A DNA stretch of 64,000 nt, taken from NCBI GenBank assembly GCA_944989445.1, contig CALYLW010000181.1:337764-401763 (forward strand), read 5' to 3'. The notes under the pieces were generated by a model, which was given only the letters and a program-made list of their open reading frames with translations, did no database searches and was not told the DNA's origin. The position numbers were made by a program, and so were the translations under genes. Position 1 is the stretch's first letter, and each line of letters begins with the position of its first letter. The DNA comes from Ampullaceana balthica. Lineage: Eukaryota; Mollusca; Gastropoda; Lymnaeidae. Positions 24,176 to 34,381 of the stretch are shown here, piece after piece.

Positions 24176-25113
24176 CACACCGAGTCAGAACAAGAGACGG
24201 CGGGCGGGTCGTGAAATTAGTGTCATCGCCGACATGTCCTCAAATCGCGTCACTCCTGTCCTCACATTTTTGTCGATGGTCGTGTGGCTCCTTGATGTCA
24301 CGAGCAGCCATATGTCCAGGGAGCGTTTGCCGAAATGTTTGGACGGTGGCCGGCTTTGGACTTGAAGATGAGTTGTGATTGTATGAGGGGGGGGGGTAAA
24401 ATGTGAAGCTCATTGTGTTTCACGCTTAAATGACCTCGACTATTATAAGTTTAAAAAAAAATTAAATTAAGAAATTTGTCACCAGTTTTTTGTACTTCAA
24501 GTGCCTTTGAATAGTAAAAATTTGCTGGGATACACAAATGACATTTCAAGAGGGAAGAAATGATTTTCTTGTAACTAAGAACTATAATTATTCATTTTTT
24601 AAATGTTTATAATAACATATGGTGAATTACAGCTATTACTTTTAATTAATCTGTCACACATAGGCTACATGAGTATTTACATGTGAAATAGTATCATTAA
24701 TAGACCGTACTTAATCCACTCACATTTATCTAAGACATGTGCGTGGATCTCCCCTGAGATAAATAATTAAACATTTATGTGTTGCTTAGAATATGTACAT
24801 TCTTTAATTTAAAAAAGGGTGTTCAGTGAGAATTAAACAATGTACATTATTGGCATACTTTTGTTTTAATTAGAAAAAAGAGGTAATATGAAATACAATT
24901 TTAAAAGCCAAAACAGTTGAAATAATTAATATGCTTTAAAATAGTTTTAATGATTGTATTGCTTTTTATCCGTTCGTCCTAAGCAATGCTTTATCAAACT
25001 TTATAATTTGTATCATAGACATTCCGGTCGTCTTCCGATTTGCCGTATCAACTGCGCGGAGCACCTTTTGAGTAACCTTTGTTTAACAGGCGAGCACTAT
25101 ACTAGACGGGTGA
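24176..25113. other. No recognisable gene
   Basis: A G homopolymer near 24390 is followed by about 600 bp of very AT-rich sequence. No open frame above about 90 codons or other signal. Confidence 0.6.
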
Positions 25114-25291
25114 CAGGGCCGGCCTAAGGGAAATGGAGGCCCTAGGCGAAGTGAATTTGGTGGCCCTAAATGTAATAGAAAAATTAAAAATATATATGGA
25201 AAGATTCTTGTGCGAGGCCCCCCACTAATGATGAGACTAATCGGAGGCCCTATTCGGCTGCCTAGTTTGCCTATTCCTAAAGACGGCCCTG
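25114..25291. mobile_element. 178-bp MITE with GGCC-rich termini
   Basis: The left end CAGGGCCGGCCTAAGG and the inward-read right end CAGGGCCGTCTTTAGG are terminal inverted repeats. The internal GGAGGCCCTA motif occurs near both ends. The 7-bp sequence CGGGTGA flanks it on both sides (25107-25113 and 25292-25298). Ends starting CAGGG with a 7-8-bp duplication fit a non-autonomous hAT element. It has no coding capacity. Confidence 0.82.
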
Positions 25292-25298
25292 CGGGTGA

Positions 25299-26120
25299 AC
25301 AGGCGATAGTGTCCTTAATGTCAACAGCTTATTTACTGCAGCGCGGACAAGATAGAAATGTGTGTAGCAAGAAAGTCTTGATCACCCACTATTGATTATA
25401 TCGAAACAAAAATTAGTGCACCCCGCCCAAATTTGACATTTTATAAAATATAGGAAATGTGACCCAAATTATTTATTGTTATGCACTGAATTGTGTAACT
25501 GGTGAACTCGTCACTTTAGGTCTCGTTCACATGCGTGATGAAGACGTACAAGATGTACCACCACATGTGATAGACCGAGAACCGCTAAAGACACAGACAC
25601 ACAGAGCAGTTGGCACTTGCCTACTGGCCTGGCCATCAGACCGGTCACTTGCCAAATGACGTATTAGGAAAGTGGCAAGCAATGAATAGTCCGACCGTTA
25701 TAACCTATACGCCAGCGCAGTCAGTCTCCTGTGGGTTCAACGTGTCGTTCTGAGATGAGGGGGAGCTGAGGGCAGACCGAGTTGTCAACTCCTACACGAG
25801 TCTAGACCATTTTAAGGAGGCTTTTCATTTGCGTGTCGTTTGGTGCCAAATAGAGAAGATCAACTCTTGTTGGTATAATCCAAAACAACCGTCCAACCAA
25901 ACAGGAAAAAAAAATGAGGAACTTCTCACAGACACATTATTAATGACATGGAACCAGACAGCTAGCCCTCCTCCACCCTCCCCCCAACCCGTCCTCTACC
26001 AACTATTTTACATGCTCGCCAGGGGCTGAGACCATTGACAATATATTTTTACCTTTGAGGAAGAGTGAGTCCATCTCTACGATGAATCATCCTCAATCAT
26101 AATATAACGCCGTGAAAATA
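25299..26120. other. No recognisable gene
   Basis: Mixed-composition sequence. Three short open frames (60-66 codons) have no known domain. Confidence 0.6.
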
Positions 26121-26983
26121 CAGTGGAAACTCTCATAACGAGTAATTCGCATAACAAGCGAAACAAATTTGGAAAAAGTTGCTCCCTTAACGAGCGACAT
26201 TTCGCATAACTAGTTACGCAGAAAGGAGAAGTCCCTATTTCCAGGAAAATTCATTTGCGAACCAGCACTTCCGCCCCGATGGATTATTTGCCTAGCACTC
26301 GGTCTGTTAGCGTAGTGTTTTCGTGTGTGATCATCCGTTTTTAAAAAACTAATTTTGAATTCAGACAGTATTCTTATTTTTTTTATGTGCAAAGTGTAAT
26401 AACCTGTGCTACAATGTCTTTGAAGAAAAAAAAACGAGAAGATAATCATACGGGAGAAAAAATAACTCTTGAAATGAAACGTAAAATCACTGAAAAGCGA
26501 GAACAAGGTGTGAGCGTGGCTAATCTAGAGCGGTCAACATCAACGATCTGCACTATTCTCAAGAACAAAATAAAAACAAAATTAAGGAGATGGATGCTTC
26601 AAAGGGAGTGCCAAGAATGTCTACGAAACGGTTACGTCACATTTTTGTCAAATTTTGAAGCGTCGGCAAAAACAAATGTCTTTAGACAGTTTACTAGTTA
26701 AAAGGGATTAACTGTTTGTCATAAATTCATATTTTTATTTACGTTTTTTTCTTTCAAATCTAAATTGTATTCCAAGTTGTTACACCCTTTAAAAATTCAT
26801 AAGTAATTCTATTTGAATAAACGTTAATAAAATTATTTGAAAAAGGCATATACTTTTTCAGCATAGAACGGATTATCGTATTTTACATTGATTTGTATGA
26901 GAAAAATTGTTTCGTTTAACGAGTGTTTCGCTTAACGAGTAAGAATCTTGATCGAATTATGCTCGTTATGAGAGGTTCCCCTG
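26121..26983 (+). mobile_element. pogo/Tigger-like DNA transposon, 863 bp, internally deleted
   Basis: The left end CAGTGGAAACTCTCATAACG and the inward-read right end CAGGGGAACCTCTCATAACG are close inverted repeats. The element is flanked by TA (26119-26120 and 26984-26985), the target duplication of Tc1/mariner-group elements. Sub-terminal AACGAG motifs (CATAACGAG, TTAACGAG, GTTTCGTTTAACGAG) repeat near both ends. A short coding remnant of the transposase N terminus lies inside. Autonomous Tigger elements are about 2-3 kb, so most of the transposase gene is missing. Confidence 0.9.
26414..26701 (+). pseudogene. Tigger/pogo transposase N-terminal fragment
   Basis: From the ATG at 26414 the frame encodes about 95 residues. 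The first half matches the helix-turn-helix DNA-binding start of pogo/Tigger (CENP-B-like) transposases: a basic KKKKRE start, LEMKRKITEKREQGVSVANL, then STICTILKNK. After about residue 55 the resemblance stops and the frame ends at 26701. The CENP-B-type second helix-turn-helix and the DDE nuclease domain are missing, so the product could at most bind DNA. The internal deletion fits the shortened element around it. Confidence 0.8.
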
Positions 26984-26985
26984 TA

Positions 26986-27716
26986 TTAGAAAAACAATTT
27001 CTGCTTGTGATAGGCTGTACTGTAATCGGGTGCTTACTCTTTTATTGGGTCATACATGAACATGCATTTAGAGTTGTTTTTTTTTAAAGACAACCCCTTT
27101 TAATTATCCTCTACCCCTGTAAATCATTATGATAACTTCTTGTCGTTTTCTTCGTTAATAGTGACTTGCCTTCATTCAAATTGACGAATTCATTTATCAA
27201 TATCTGACATTACTAATATAACCACTTATATTTTTAATAATTAAACATCGTTTAATCCCAAAATGAACAATTCACAAATAAAGTGTGATTATTGTTGCCT
27301 AGAGTTTAATCTACAGAAACAAAACAGTTCTCAATCTGTCAGATTTTATCGTTTTAACAATAATAATAATTTGAGAACTTAGATAGCGCAGTACACCATC
27401 AAGCAGCCGGTCTCACAGCGTTTCTCATAAAAATAGTTTCACAAACAATTTTTTTAAAATTTAAAACATTCATGTCCTTAAAAAACTTATAATGCCATGA
27501 TGGTGCATATAAGCTAAGTTTATCGGCCAGAGAAATGTTTGATTTTTAATTTAGAAAGTAAAAGCTGCCAAGGACAATACTAACGTAACTGGAAAAAAAA
27601 ATATCGCGAAGGAGGTGCATGACGTTGTAGCACCGGATGTCAACAATTTCAACTGAGCAAACATAGCCATACACACTAGTGTTACGACACTTGTTCTTTT
27701 TAAATTCAGGCCTTAT
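26986..27716. other. No recognisable gene
   Basis: AT-rich, no open frame above 60 codons and no repeat structure visible. Confidence 0.6.
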
Positions 27717-27728
27717 AGTATAAGTTAT
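27717..27728. repeat. LINE target site duplication, left copy
   Basis: AGTATAAGTTAT borders the 3' end of the minus-strand LINE and matches 30641-30652 in all 12 bases. Confidence 0.9.
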
Positions 27729-27761
27729 GTTCGTTCGTCCGTCGATACGACGAGGACCACT

Positions 27762-28102
27762 CTAGTCATCCGAGTGTTGTCTGTGCGTGCGCAGATGGCT
27801 GATGAGGCCGATCCTTGCACGGAAGGTTCGGGAACAGAAGGGACAAGGGACGAGTGCGACATCTCCTGGAGGGTTGACAGCATGGGCCTTTCGGGCTTGC
27901 CTCTTCTTTTCTGCGGCGTTGATCCGGTTTGCCTCGCATGACCTGGCACCTTCGTGGATGGAAGAGCGCCAGGTGGATCGGTCCATTGCAGCTCGTTCCC
28001 ACGTGTCTGGATTGATGGCAAACGCTTTCATTGAGGCTTTCAGTGTGTCTTTGAAGCGTTTCTTTTGCCCACCGTGGGACCGCTGGCCATACTGGAGCTC
28101 AC
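27762..28102 (-). pseudogene. LINE C-terminal C2H2 zinc finger
   Basis: The last coding block has a basic linker with the AMDRSTWRSSIHEG motif. A zinc finger of C-x2-C-x12-H-x3-H type (CPFCSRTFRARIGLISHLRTH) follows within the last 25 residues. This zinc finger recurs at the C terminus of the same LINE group in other animals and probably binds nucleic acid. It ends about 30 bp before the element's 3' end. It is in a different frame from the preceding block. Confidence 0.85.
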
Positions 28103-28528
28103 CTAGAAGATTCTCTTTGGCAGTCTCTCGTTTGGCATTCGGACAACGTGCCCTGCCCAGCGAAGCTGGGTCTGCATCAGGAGGGTGAAGATGCTGGGGA
28201 GACCTGCCCTGTTCAGTACCACTGTGTCTGGAATTTTGTTCTGCCGCTTTATGCCAAGATTCTTCCTGAGGCTTGTTATGTGAAAGTGGTTAAGCTTTCT
28301 TGCATGGCGCTGATAAACAGGCCAAGTTTCACAAGCATATAGCAGTGTGGGGAGCACCACTGCCCTGTACACTTTCAGCTTGGTCTGGATGGTAATGCCT
28401 CTTCTGTTCCAGACATTAGGGTACAACCTGCCGAAAGTGGAGCTGGGTCTAGCAATTCTGACGTTCACTTCGTCATCGATGGTGACATTTTGAGACAGTG
28501 TGCTGCCTAGGTATGTGAACCGGTGCAC
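28103..28528 (-). pseudogene. LINE C-terminal (thumb and connection) segment
   Basis: This frame of about 140 codons continues the RT protein after a frame change. It has RFTYLGSTLSQN near the start, VYRAVVLPTLLYACETW near residue 55 and LRWAGHVVRMPNERLPKRI near the end, all typical of the region after the RT domain in APE-type LINEs. Homology leaves the frame again near 28103. Confidence 0.88.
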
Positions 28529-30068
28529 TATGTTGAGTCTCGCCGTTGACAGTGATGTTGGGCTCTACGTATGGCCTTCCAGGCGCGGGCTGATGGAGGA
28601 CCTCAGTCTTCTTAGTGTTGATTGTTAGACCAAAGTTTGTGCAGGCGCTGGAGAACAGGTTTACACTGCGTTGCATGTCGGCTTCTGAGACAGCGTTGAG
28701 GGCACAGTCATCAGCGAACAGCAGGTCTCTGATGATGTCTGTCATAACCTTGGTTTTTGCCTGGAGCCTCCGAAGGTTGAACAGCTTGCCATCTGTGCGG
28801 TACTTCAGGTTGACACCAATATCCTCGTCTCTGAAGGCCTCTGTCAGCATGGCGGAAAACATGAGGCTAAACAGTGTTGGTGCCAGGACGCAGCCCTGCT
28901 TGACCCCGTGTGTGACTGGGAAAGGATCAGAAAACTCCCCGCTGTCCTGGACTCTGGCCTGCATGCCCTCATGGAATTGTTGCACCAAGACGATGAATTT
29001 CCTTGGGCAACCGTACTTGGCCATGATCTTCCACATACCCTCTCTGCCAACAGTGTCAAAAGCCTTGGTCAGGTCGACATAGGTGAAAAACAGGTCGGAG
29101 TTCTGCTCCTGACATTTGTCTTGCAGTTGCCTGGCACCGAACACCATGTCGATGGTTCCTCGCTCTTTTCGGAATCCACACTGACTTTCAGGCAGGAGTC
29201 CTTGGTCAAGGTGGACTGTGAGGCGGTTGAGCAGGATTCTGGCAAGTATCTTTCCTGCGATAGAAAGCAGGGATATGCCTCTGTGGTTGTCACAAGCCTG
29301 TCTACTTCCTTTTCGCTTATATAGATGTATGATGGTGGCATCTTTGAAGTCCTGCGGGATCGTCTCTTGCTGCCAAATTAAGAGAAACAGCTGGTGGAGC
29401 CTTTCAGTCAGGGCTGTTCCCCACTCCTTGTAGACCTCAGCTGGTTTGGCGTCAGAACCAGGTGCTTTGCCACTGGAGAGTATATAGATTGCTTTCTGGG
29501 TCTCGAGCAAGGTTGGGGGGTCATCCAGTGCTTTGTTTGTGGATACTTGGGGTAGACGATTGATGGCTTCGTCGTTGATTGTCGAAGGGCGATTTAGGAC
29601 GTCATCGAAATGTTCGACCCATCTCTCCAAGGTCTTCTCTTTGTCTGTGATGAGAGTGTTAATGTCTGCGCTGAGGAGGGGGTTTGATCCTGAGGGCGTG
29701 GGGCCATATACTTTTTTCAAGGCGTCGTAGAAGTTTTTATAGTCACGCCTGTCTGCATAGCCTTGGATCTCGTCAGCTTTGTTGCCGAGCCAATCGTCCT
29801 GCATCTGACGGAGCTTCTGCTGAACAGTCTTGCGTATGTTGTTGAGTGCATCTCTCCTTGCCGTGGACTTGGGGTTATTGAGGTAAGCTTGGTGAAGGTG
29901 GTGTTTCTCATCCAATAACGGCTTGATGTCTTCGAAGTTCTCATCGAACCAGTCCTGATGTTTCCTGTTCTGGGGGCCCAGGGTCTCTGTAGCTGTGGTG
30001 TAAATCAGCTCTCTCAGTGATGCCCAGTCGGCCTCCACGCTCTGGTTTCCCGGAGAGGTGGATTTCAA
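28473..30068 (-). pseudogene. LINE reverse transcriptase domain
   Basis: A 531-codon open frame covers the linker after the endonuclease and the reverse transcriptase. The fingers/palm motifs are clear: NHRGISLLSIAGKI near residue 261, CGFRKERGTIDMVF near 298, VDLTKAFDTV near 331, GVKQGCVLAPTLFSLMF near 388 and the catalytic FADD at 451-454. The enzyme would copy element RNA at the nicked chromosome. The catalytic aspartates (332 and the FADD pair) are present, so the domain itself looks little damaged. The frame changes at both ends make the copy non-functional as a whole. The frame leaves homology near 28525. Confidence 0.92.
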
Positions 30069-30640
30069 GCACTTTTCCAGAGCATCTACAAAGGACTTTT
30101 TTGCAGCTGTCGGTATTCATTTTGGCAACATTAAGCCGTTTGGGGGCCTTCTTCCCTTGCGGGCGTCGTTTAGGCTGAATGCGGATGAGCTTGGTGATGA
30201 TGAGGCGGTGGTCTGTCCAGCATTCAGCGCCGCACATGGATTTGGTAACTCGTACATCCTGCCTGTCCCTCTTCCTCACGATGACGTAGTCAATAAGATG
30301 CCAGTGCTTCGATCGGGGGTGCATCCATGACGTCCGGTTACGAGTGGGGAGGCGGAAGATCGTGTTGGTGATCAGCAGTTCAAGTTCAGCGCAGGTCTGG
30401 AGTAAAAGAAGACCGTTGCTGTTGCATTGACCCACTCCATGGTGTTCAAGGACTCCTTCCCAGGCAACGTTGTCCTTGCCAACTCTTGCGTTGAAGTCAC
30501 CTAGCAAGATGAGTTTGTCCGCCTTTGGAACGTCGGCAATGACAGTGTGAAGTTCTTCGTAAAACTTTGCCTTTACGTCATCTGGATTAGTCATGGTTGG
30601 AGCGTAGGCACTGATGATGGTGAGGTGCTTCTTTCCAGCC
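29941..30640 (-). pseudogene. LINE endonuclease domain (partial)
   Basis: This is the C-terminal two thirds of an exonuclease-endonuclease-phosphatase domain, the nuclease that nicks target DNA for LINE insertion. The ISAYAPT motif sits at the truncated start (near 30600), LLGDFNARVG follows near residue 30 of the 30594-29941 frame, then SWMHPRSKHWHLIDYV and the DHRLI motif near residue 135. The N-terminal catalytic motifs are lost with the 5' truncation. Homology leaves this frame at about 30070-30110 and continues in the next, so the last 50 codons of the open frame are off-frame sequence. Confidence 0.88.
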
Positions 30641-30652
30641 AGTATAAGTTAT
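30641..30652. repeat. LINE target site duplication, right copy
   Basis: AGTATAAGTTAT stands directly at the truncated 5' end of the LINE and matches 27717-27728. Confidence 0.9.
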
Positions 30653-30979
30653 ACGGCATTGTTAAATTCCTGAACCAATCTAGACGTTAACTCAACTATT
30701 TTCTATGAACACCAATATCCACGATTATCGTTAAGACAACAGCTTCATTACTAACAAATGAATCGTCTTTGACCAGTCTGCAGCATAATCAACTGCAACG
30801 CGTGTGAGAAGACGCTCGATTACCCGGGAAAGGCATTAATTTTGATGTTGTCCTTTTAGTTGATGTCATTGGCTTATAGTTGTAACATAAAACGTGTAGC
30901 ATAATTACATTGGCTGCAAGAAACTACACCATTTCCCGTTTAAAATACTAAAATGTAGTTACAGGATTGTGAGATTTAA

Positions 30980-31480
30980 TTTTAAAAAACACGTAAAAAA
31001 AACACGTTTTTGACAATAAATCCTTTATGTACAAGAAGTAACTAAAACAATGTTCATTATAATGCGCAGCGCAGGACCATCCAAAAATACAAAATTGTAG
31101 TTCTGTCGTAAAACATGTTTAATATAATGCGCACCGATCAGGAATATGTTTATAAAAAGAGTTGTCAATACAATACGCACCTTATTGCGCGACAGAAAGG
31201 TTGTTCAATATAATGCGCACCGCGACACTCTATCTCAAAAAATAACATGATACACAGGAATAAATAAAATAATCTAAAAAATCAATAATTTAATTACGGT
31301 ACATGCGATCGATCTGAAATTTTGATACATTGTTTTTATTATTGGTACAAAACTGCCTGCCAAATTTCAGCTCGCTAGCTTACGAGCAAGTGGGTTAAAA
31401 ATTGATCAAACGTTTTGGCGACAAGCAAGCAATCAATCAAGGGTTCAACCAGACACCACGAGTTAATATAAAGGACTCGC
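30980..31480. repeat. Family B copy
   Basis: The marker block ATTACGGTACATGCGATCG occurs at about 31293 and is followed by the AAATTTCAGCTCG block. It is preceded by CACGTTTTTGACAATAAATCC and by three ATAATGCGCACCG blocks near 31058, 31120 and 31210. It ends in CAGACACCACGAGTTAATAT near 31450-31470. The same end block recurs at about 40992-41012, beyond the family A segment. Confidence 0.7.
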
Positions 31481-33370
31481 AGACCCGTCGTGCGTTGCAA
31501 CGATCTCAGTATAAATTCGCACATTTAAAGAAACCAATGAGTGGTATGTTTAAAAACAATTCTGAAGAAACCTTCGTGGAAGTGGGGAAAAAAAATCCAA
31601 GTTTCATAGCAAACGGATAAACAAATTAATAATTAAATAGCGTACAAAAGAAGGAACGATATTAAGGCCCCGGCCCCAAAATGAGTGATAATATAGTTTT
31701 TATTGCGATTGTACTAAAGCTATATTCCTCAATATCGTGTAAAATTGAATAGGGAATAAAATGATTAAAGTTCAGTAAAAAGACTTTGGGGCCCCCAGTT
31801 CCGAAGGAGTGGAAATTAAGAGTTCAGTGCCCTATAGTAATTAGGCTCTTAAGTTTGTATATTCTAAGTTTGGTCAAAATCCAGTTATTTACTCATTATC
31901 TAACGCTTAAACTACTTTTTATATACCTAAAATAAGGGGAAAATAACATTAAGGTGCCCCCGGCCCATTCGGTGCAAGAGGTCAATTTCAAAAACCTGTT
32001 CATTTTAGTTTATTTTTATTGTGGCTATATTTCTCAAGATCTTTACAAAGTAAATTGGAAATATATCTTAAACATATATGAAAAAAGACATTTGGGGCCC
32101 CCGGCCCCGAAGATATTGGCATTAGAAGTTCAGTGTCTATAGTATTTTAATATAGGCTACCAAGTTTTTGTATGCAAAGTTTGGTGAAGATCTATTCATT
32201 TACTAAGTAGCTAACGTAAAAACTAATTTTTTATATCTCATTTAAGCAAAACATGACATTATGGGCCCCGGCGCCCCATGAGTGTTAAACTTCGAAAAAA
32301 GTTGCCAGTTATCATCACGAGAGCATACTAAACAGTCTCAAAAAGGTTCATGACGATCGGGTCAATGGTTTAGTCAGCTATTAAGGACATGCACACACAC
32401 ATACAGACCCACAGAGACATATTTTGATTTTTATAAATATAGATATAGTGAAATAAAACGACATAAAGGGGGCCCGGGCCTATTCGGTGTGAGATGTCAA
32501 TTTCAAAAACCTTTTCATTTTAATTCAATTTCATCAGTGATATATTTATTAAGATCGTTAAAATATGAATGGAAAAATATCTTAAACATATATGAAAAAA
32601 GAAATTGGGGCCCCGGCCCCGAAGAAATCGACATAAAAAGTTTAGAAACTTTAAGTATTTTAATATGGGCTACCAAGTTTTTGTATACAATGTTTGGTTA
32701 AGATGCAATCATTTACTCTGTAGCTAACGCATAAACTATTTTTTATAAAGCTCGTATTAGCAAAAACGACATTAAGGGCCCCAGGGCCCAATTATTGCAA
32801 GAAATAAAGTGCGAAACATATGTTCATTTAAATAAATTTCAAAATACATACATTTATTTATATTTCTCAAAATTGTTAAAAATTTTAATGGACGATAAAA
32901 TATGAAACATTTACTAAAATAGACAGCTTGGGCCCCCTGCCTCATGGGAATGAAAATTAGGAGTTCAGTGCCCTATCGTAATAAAATATAGACTATACTA
33001 AAATGGGTCAAGATACATTAATTGTATCAGTATTTTAATCTAACACTAATTTTTATACAGAAAATATAAGATGAAAAAAACTTCATTTAGGGGCCCCTGT
33101 GCCCATTCGGTGAAAGAAGTAAATTTCAAAAACTTTTTCATTTTAATTAAGTTTCCTCATAGATATATTCCTCAAGGTCCTGAAAAATTGAATAGGGGAA
33201 GATTCATTAAACATATACGAAGAAAAGACATTTGGGACCCCTGGCCCCGTAGGAGTGGACATTTGAAGTTATGTTATAGTATTTTAATAATGGCTACCAA
33301 TGGGTACTCAACAGTCTCCAAAAATTTCATGACGATAGAACGAATAGTTTAGTCAGCTATAAAGGACATG

Positions 33371-33446
<76 letters not shown>
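33371..33446. repeat. (CA)n microsatellite
   Basis: About 37 CA repeats with one AA interruption, at the microsatellite position of the family A end module. It is the longest expansion of that position in the window. Confidence 0.92.
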
Positions 33447-33449
<3 letters not shown>

Positions 33450-33503
33450 ACATACTTTGATTTATATATAATAGATATAAGAAAAAAAAGACATTTAGGG
33501 GCC

Positions 33504-33508
33504 CCTGG
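33504..33508. repeat. LTR element target site duplication, left copy
   Basis: CCTGG stands directly before the TG start of the left LTR and recurs at 40089-40093. A 5-bp duplication is usual for Ty3-group integrases. Confidence 0.88.
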
Positions 33509-33826
33509 TGTAACGGTATATATATATATAACTTTATATTTCTCTTTTATGTAGGCGTTCTCACAGTAATTAATCTTGTGCACAATAATTCACTGAAGAA
33601 TTCGTTTATCCAAAACAACTTTAATATACATATATATTGTACACATAAGAATCATTTGAGGTAATATAACGTGGAAATCTTGAGCTATTCACTATCATGC
33701 TTCCCTGTCGGAAGTCTACACACAACTATTCGCCCAACACTTTCAACCAATAGAAATGCTCCTTTCTTCCCGCGTCTCTTGTACACGTGACCTTACGTCA
33801 CAAAATTATGTTAATCAGATGTGACA
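33509..33826 (-). repeat. 3' LTR (318 bp)
   Basis: It begins TGTAACG and ends GTGACA on the plus strand. It differs from the other LTR by three substitutions and one 1-bp indel that I can count, about 1%. A (TA)n run lies just inside the TGTAACG end. As the element reads on the minus strand this is its 3' LTR. Confidence 0.93.
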
Positions 33827-33842
33827 TTCACCCCCATCCTTC
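33827..33842 (-). promoter_or_regulatory. Polypurine tract candidate
   Basis: Read on the minus strand, GAAGGATGGGGGTGAA stands directly before the 3' LTR. A purine-rich tract here primes plus-strand DNA synthesis in LTR elements. Two T residues interrupt it, so the exact tract is uncertain. Confidence 0.6.
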
Positions 33843-34381
33843 AAAAAAAAATGTTTATGAAATACAACATTTTTGGTCTTCATAAAATCAAATCAATCTA
33901 TATCTATATTCAAATTTCAAATATTTATCATCAATGAACATTCATTTTCTTACATACAATTTCTGGATATAGAATCAATAAGAAAAAATCTGTAGGACTG
34001 CATCAGTCTAAACATAAGAAATAATGAGAAAAAATCTGTAGAACTGCAACAGTCTAACATTAGAAATAATGAGAAAAAATCTGTAGAACTGCAACCGTCT
34101 ACCTGTGCTGAAAAAATGAAAATGGACTTTTAAACACATCTGTAATTTTGTGTAATTAAAACATTTTAACACTCAATATTATTAAAATTAACTAATAATC
34201 CAATGGAATTCAAACACTGTTCCTTGTCCATTGTTCAACAAATAAAAATATTAATATAATTACAGTCTCTGTTTGTATCCTTTAGGAATTCACAGACTAA
34301 TGTTAAAACAGACTCTTATTTTATCATTTAGTAATTCACAGAATGTCTTTTTAATAGTCTCTGGTTTTATCAGTTAGGAGT
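33843..34381. other. 3' non-coding region of LTR element with short tandem repeats
   Basis: Between RNase H and the polypurine tract are three ~46-bp repeats (about 33970-34105, core GAAAAAATCTGTAGAACTGCA). Three more diverged ~58-bp repeats lie at about 34280-34400 (core AATTCACAGA). The second set reaches the end of the coding frame. No envelope or accessory frame is visible. Confidence 0.75.

Larger units (their letters stand above)
27729..30640 (-). mobile_element. 5'-truncated APE-type LINE, 2.9 kb
   Basis: A non-LTR retrotransposon on the minus strand, bounded by an exact 12-bp target duplication. It starts abruptly inside the apurinic-endonuclease domain, at the ISAYAPT motif, as expected for incomplete target-primed reverse transcription. 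It then holds reverse transcriptase, a C-terminal region and a C2H2 zinc finger. The 3' end has no poly(A); it finishes with a CGAACGAAC-type tail. At least three frame changes separate the coding blocks. The protein set resembles the invertebrate copies often annotated as craniofacial development protein 2-like endonuclease/RT. I do not assign the clade. Confidence 0.92.
31640..33508. repeat. Family A second copy, left part
   Basis: It aligns in order with 930-3300: the ACGATATTAAGG start, the GATCGGGT end module (about 32260-32455), then the CGACATAAAGGGGGCC unit (about 32458). One ~320-bp unit present at 1530-1850 is missing here. The copy is interrupted at 33508 by the LTR element and resumes at 40089. 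Open frames of 60-93 codons in it do not match those in the first copy in extent. Confidence 0.82.

Noticed and set aside
26210..26506. 98-codon minus-strand frame in the Tigger element
   Set aside because: It is antisense to the recognisable helix-turn-helix fragment.
33843..34381. Envelope or accessory gene in the LTR element
   Set aside because: The region after RNase H has only short tandem repeats and no open frame.
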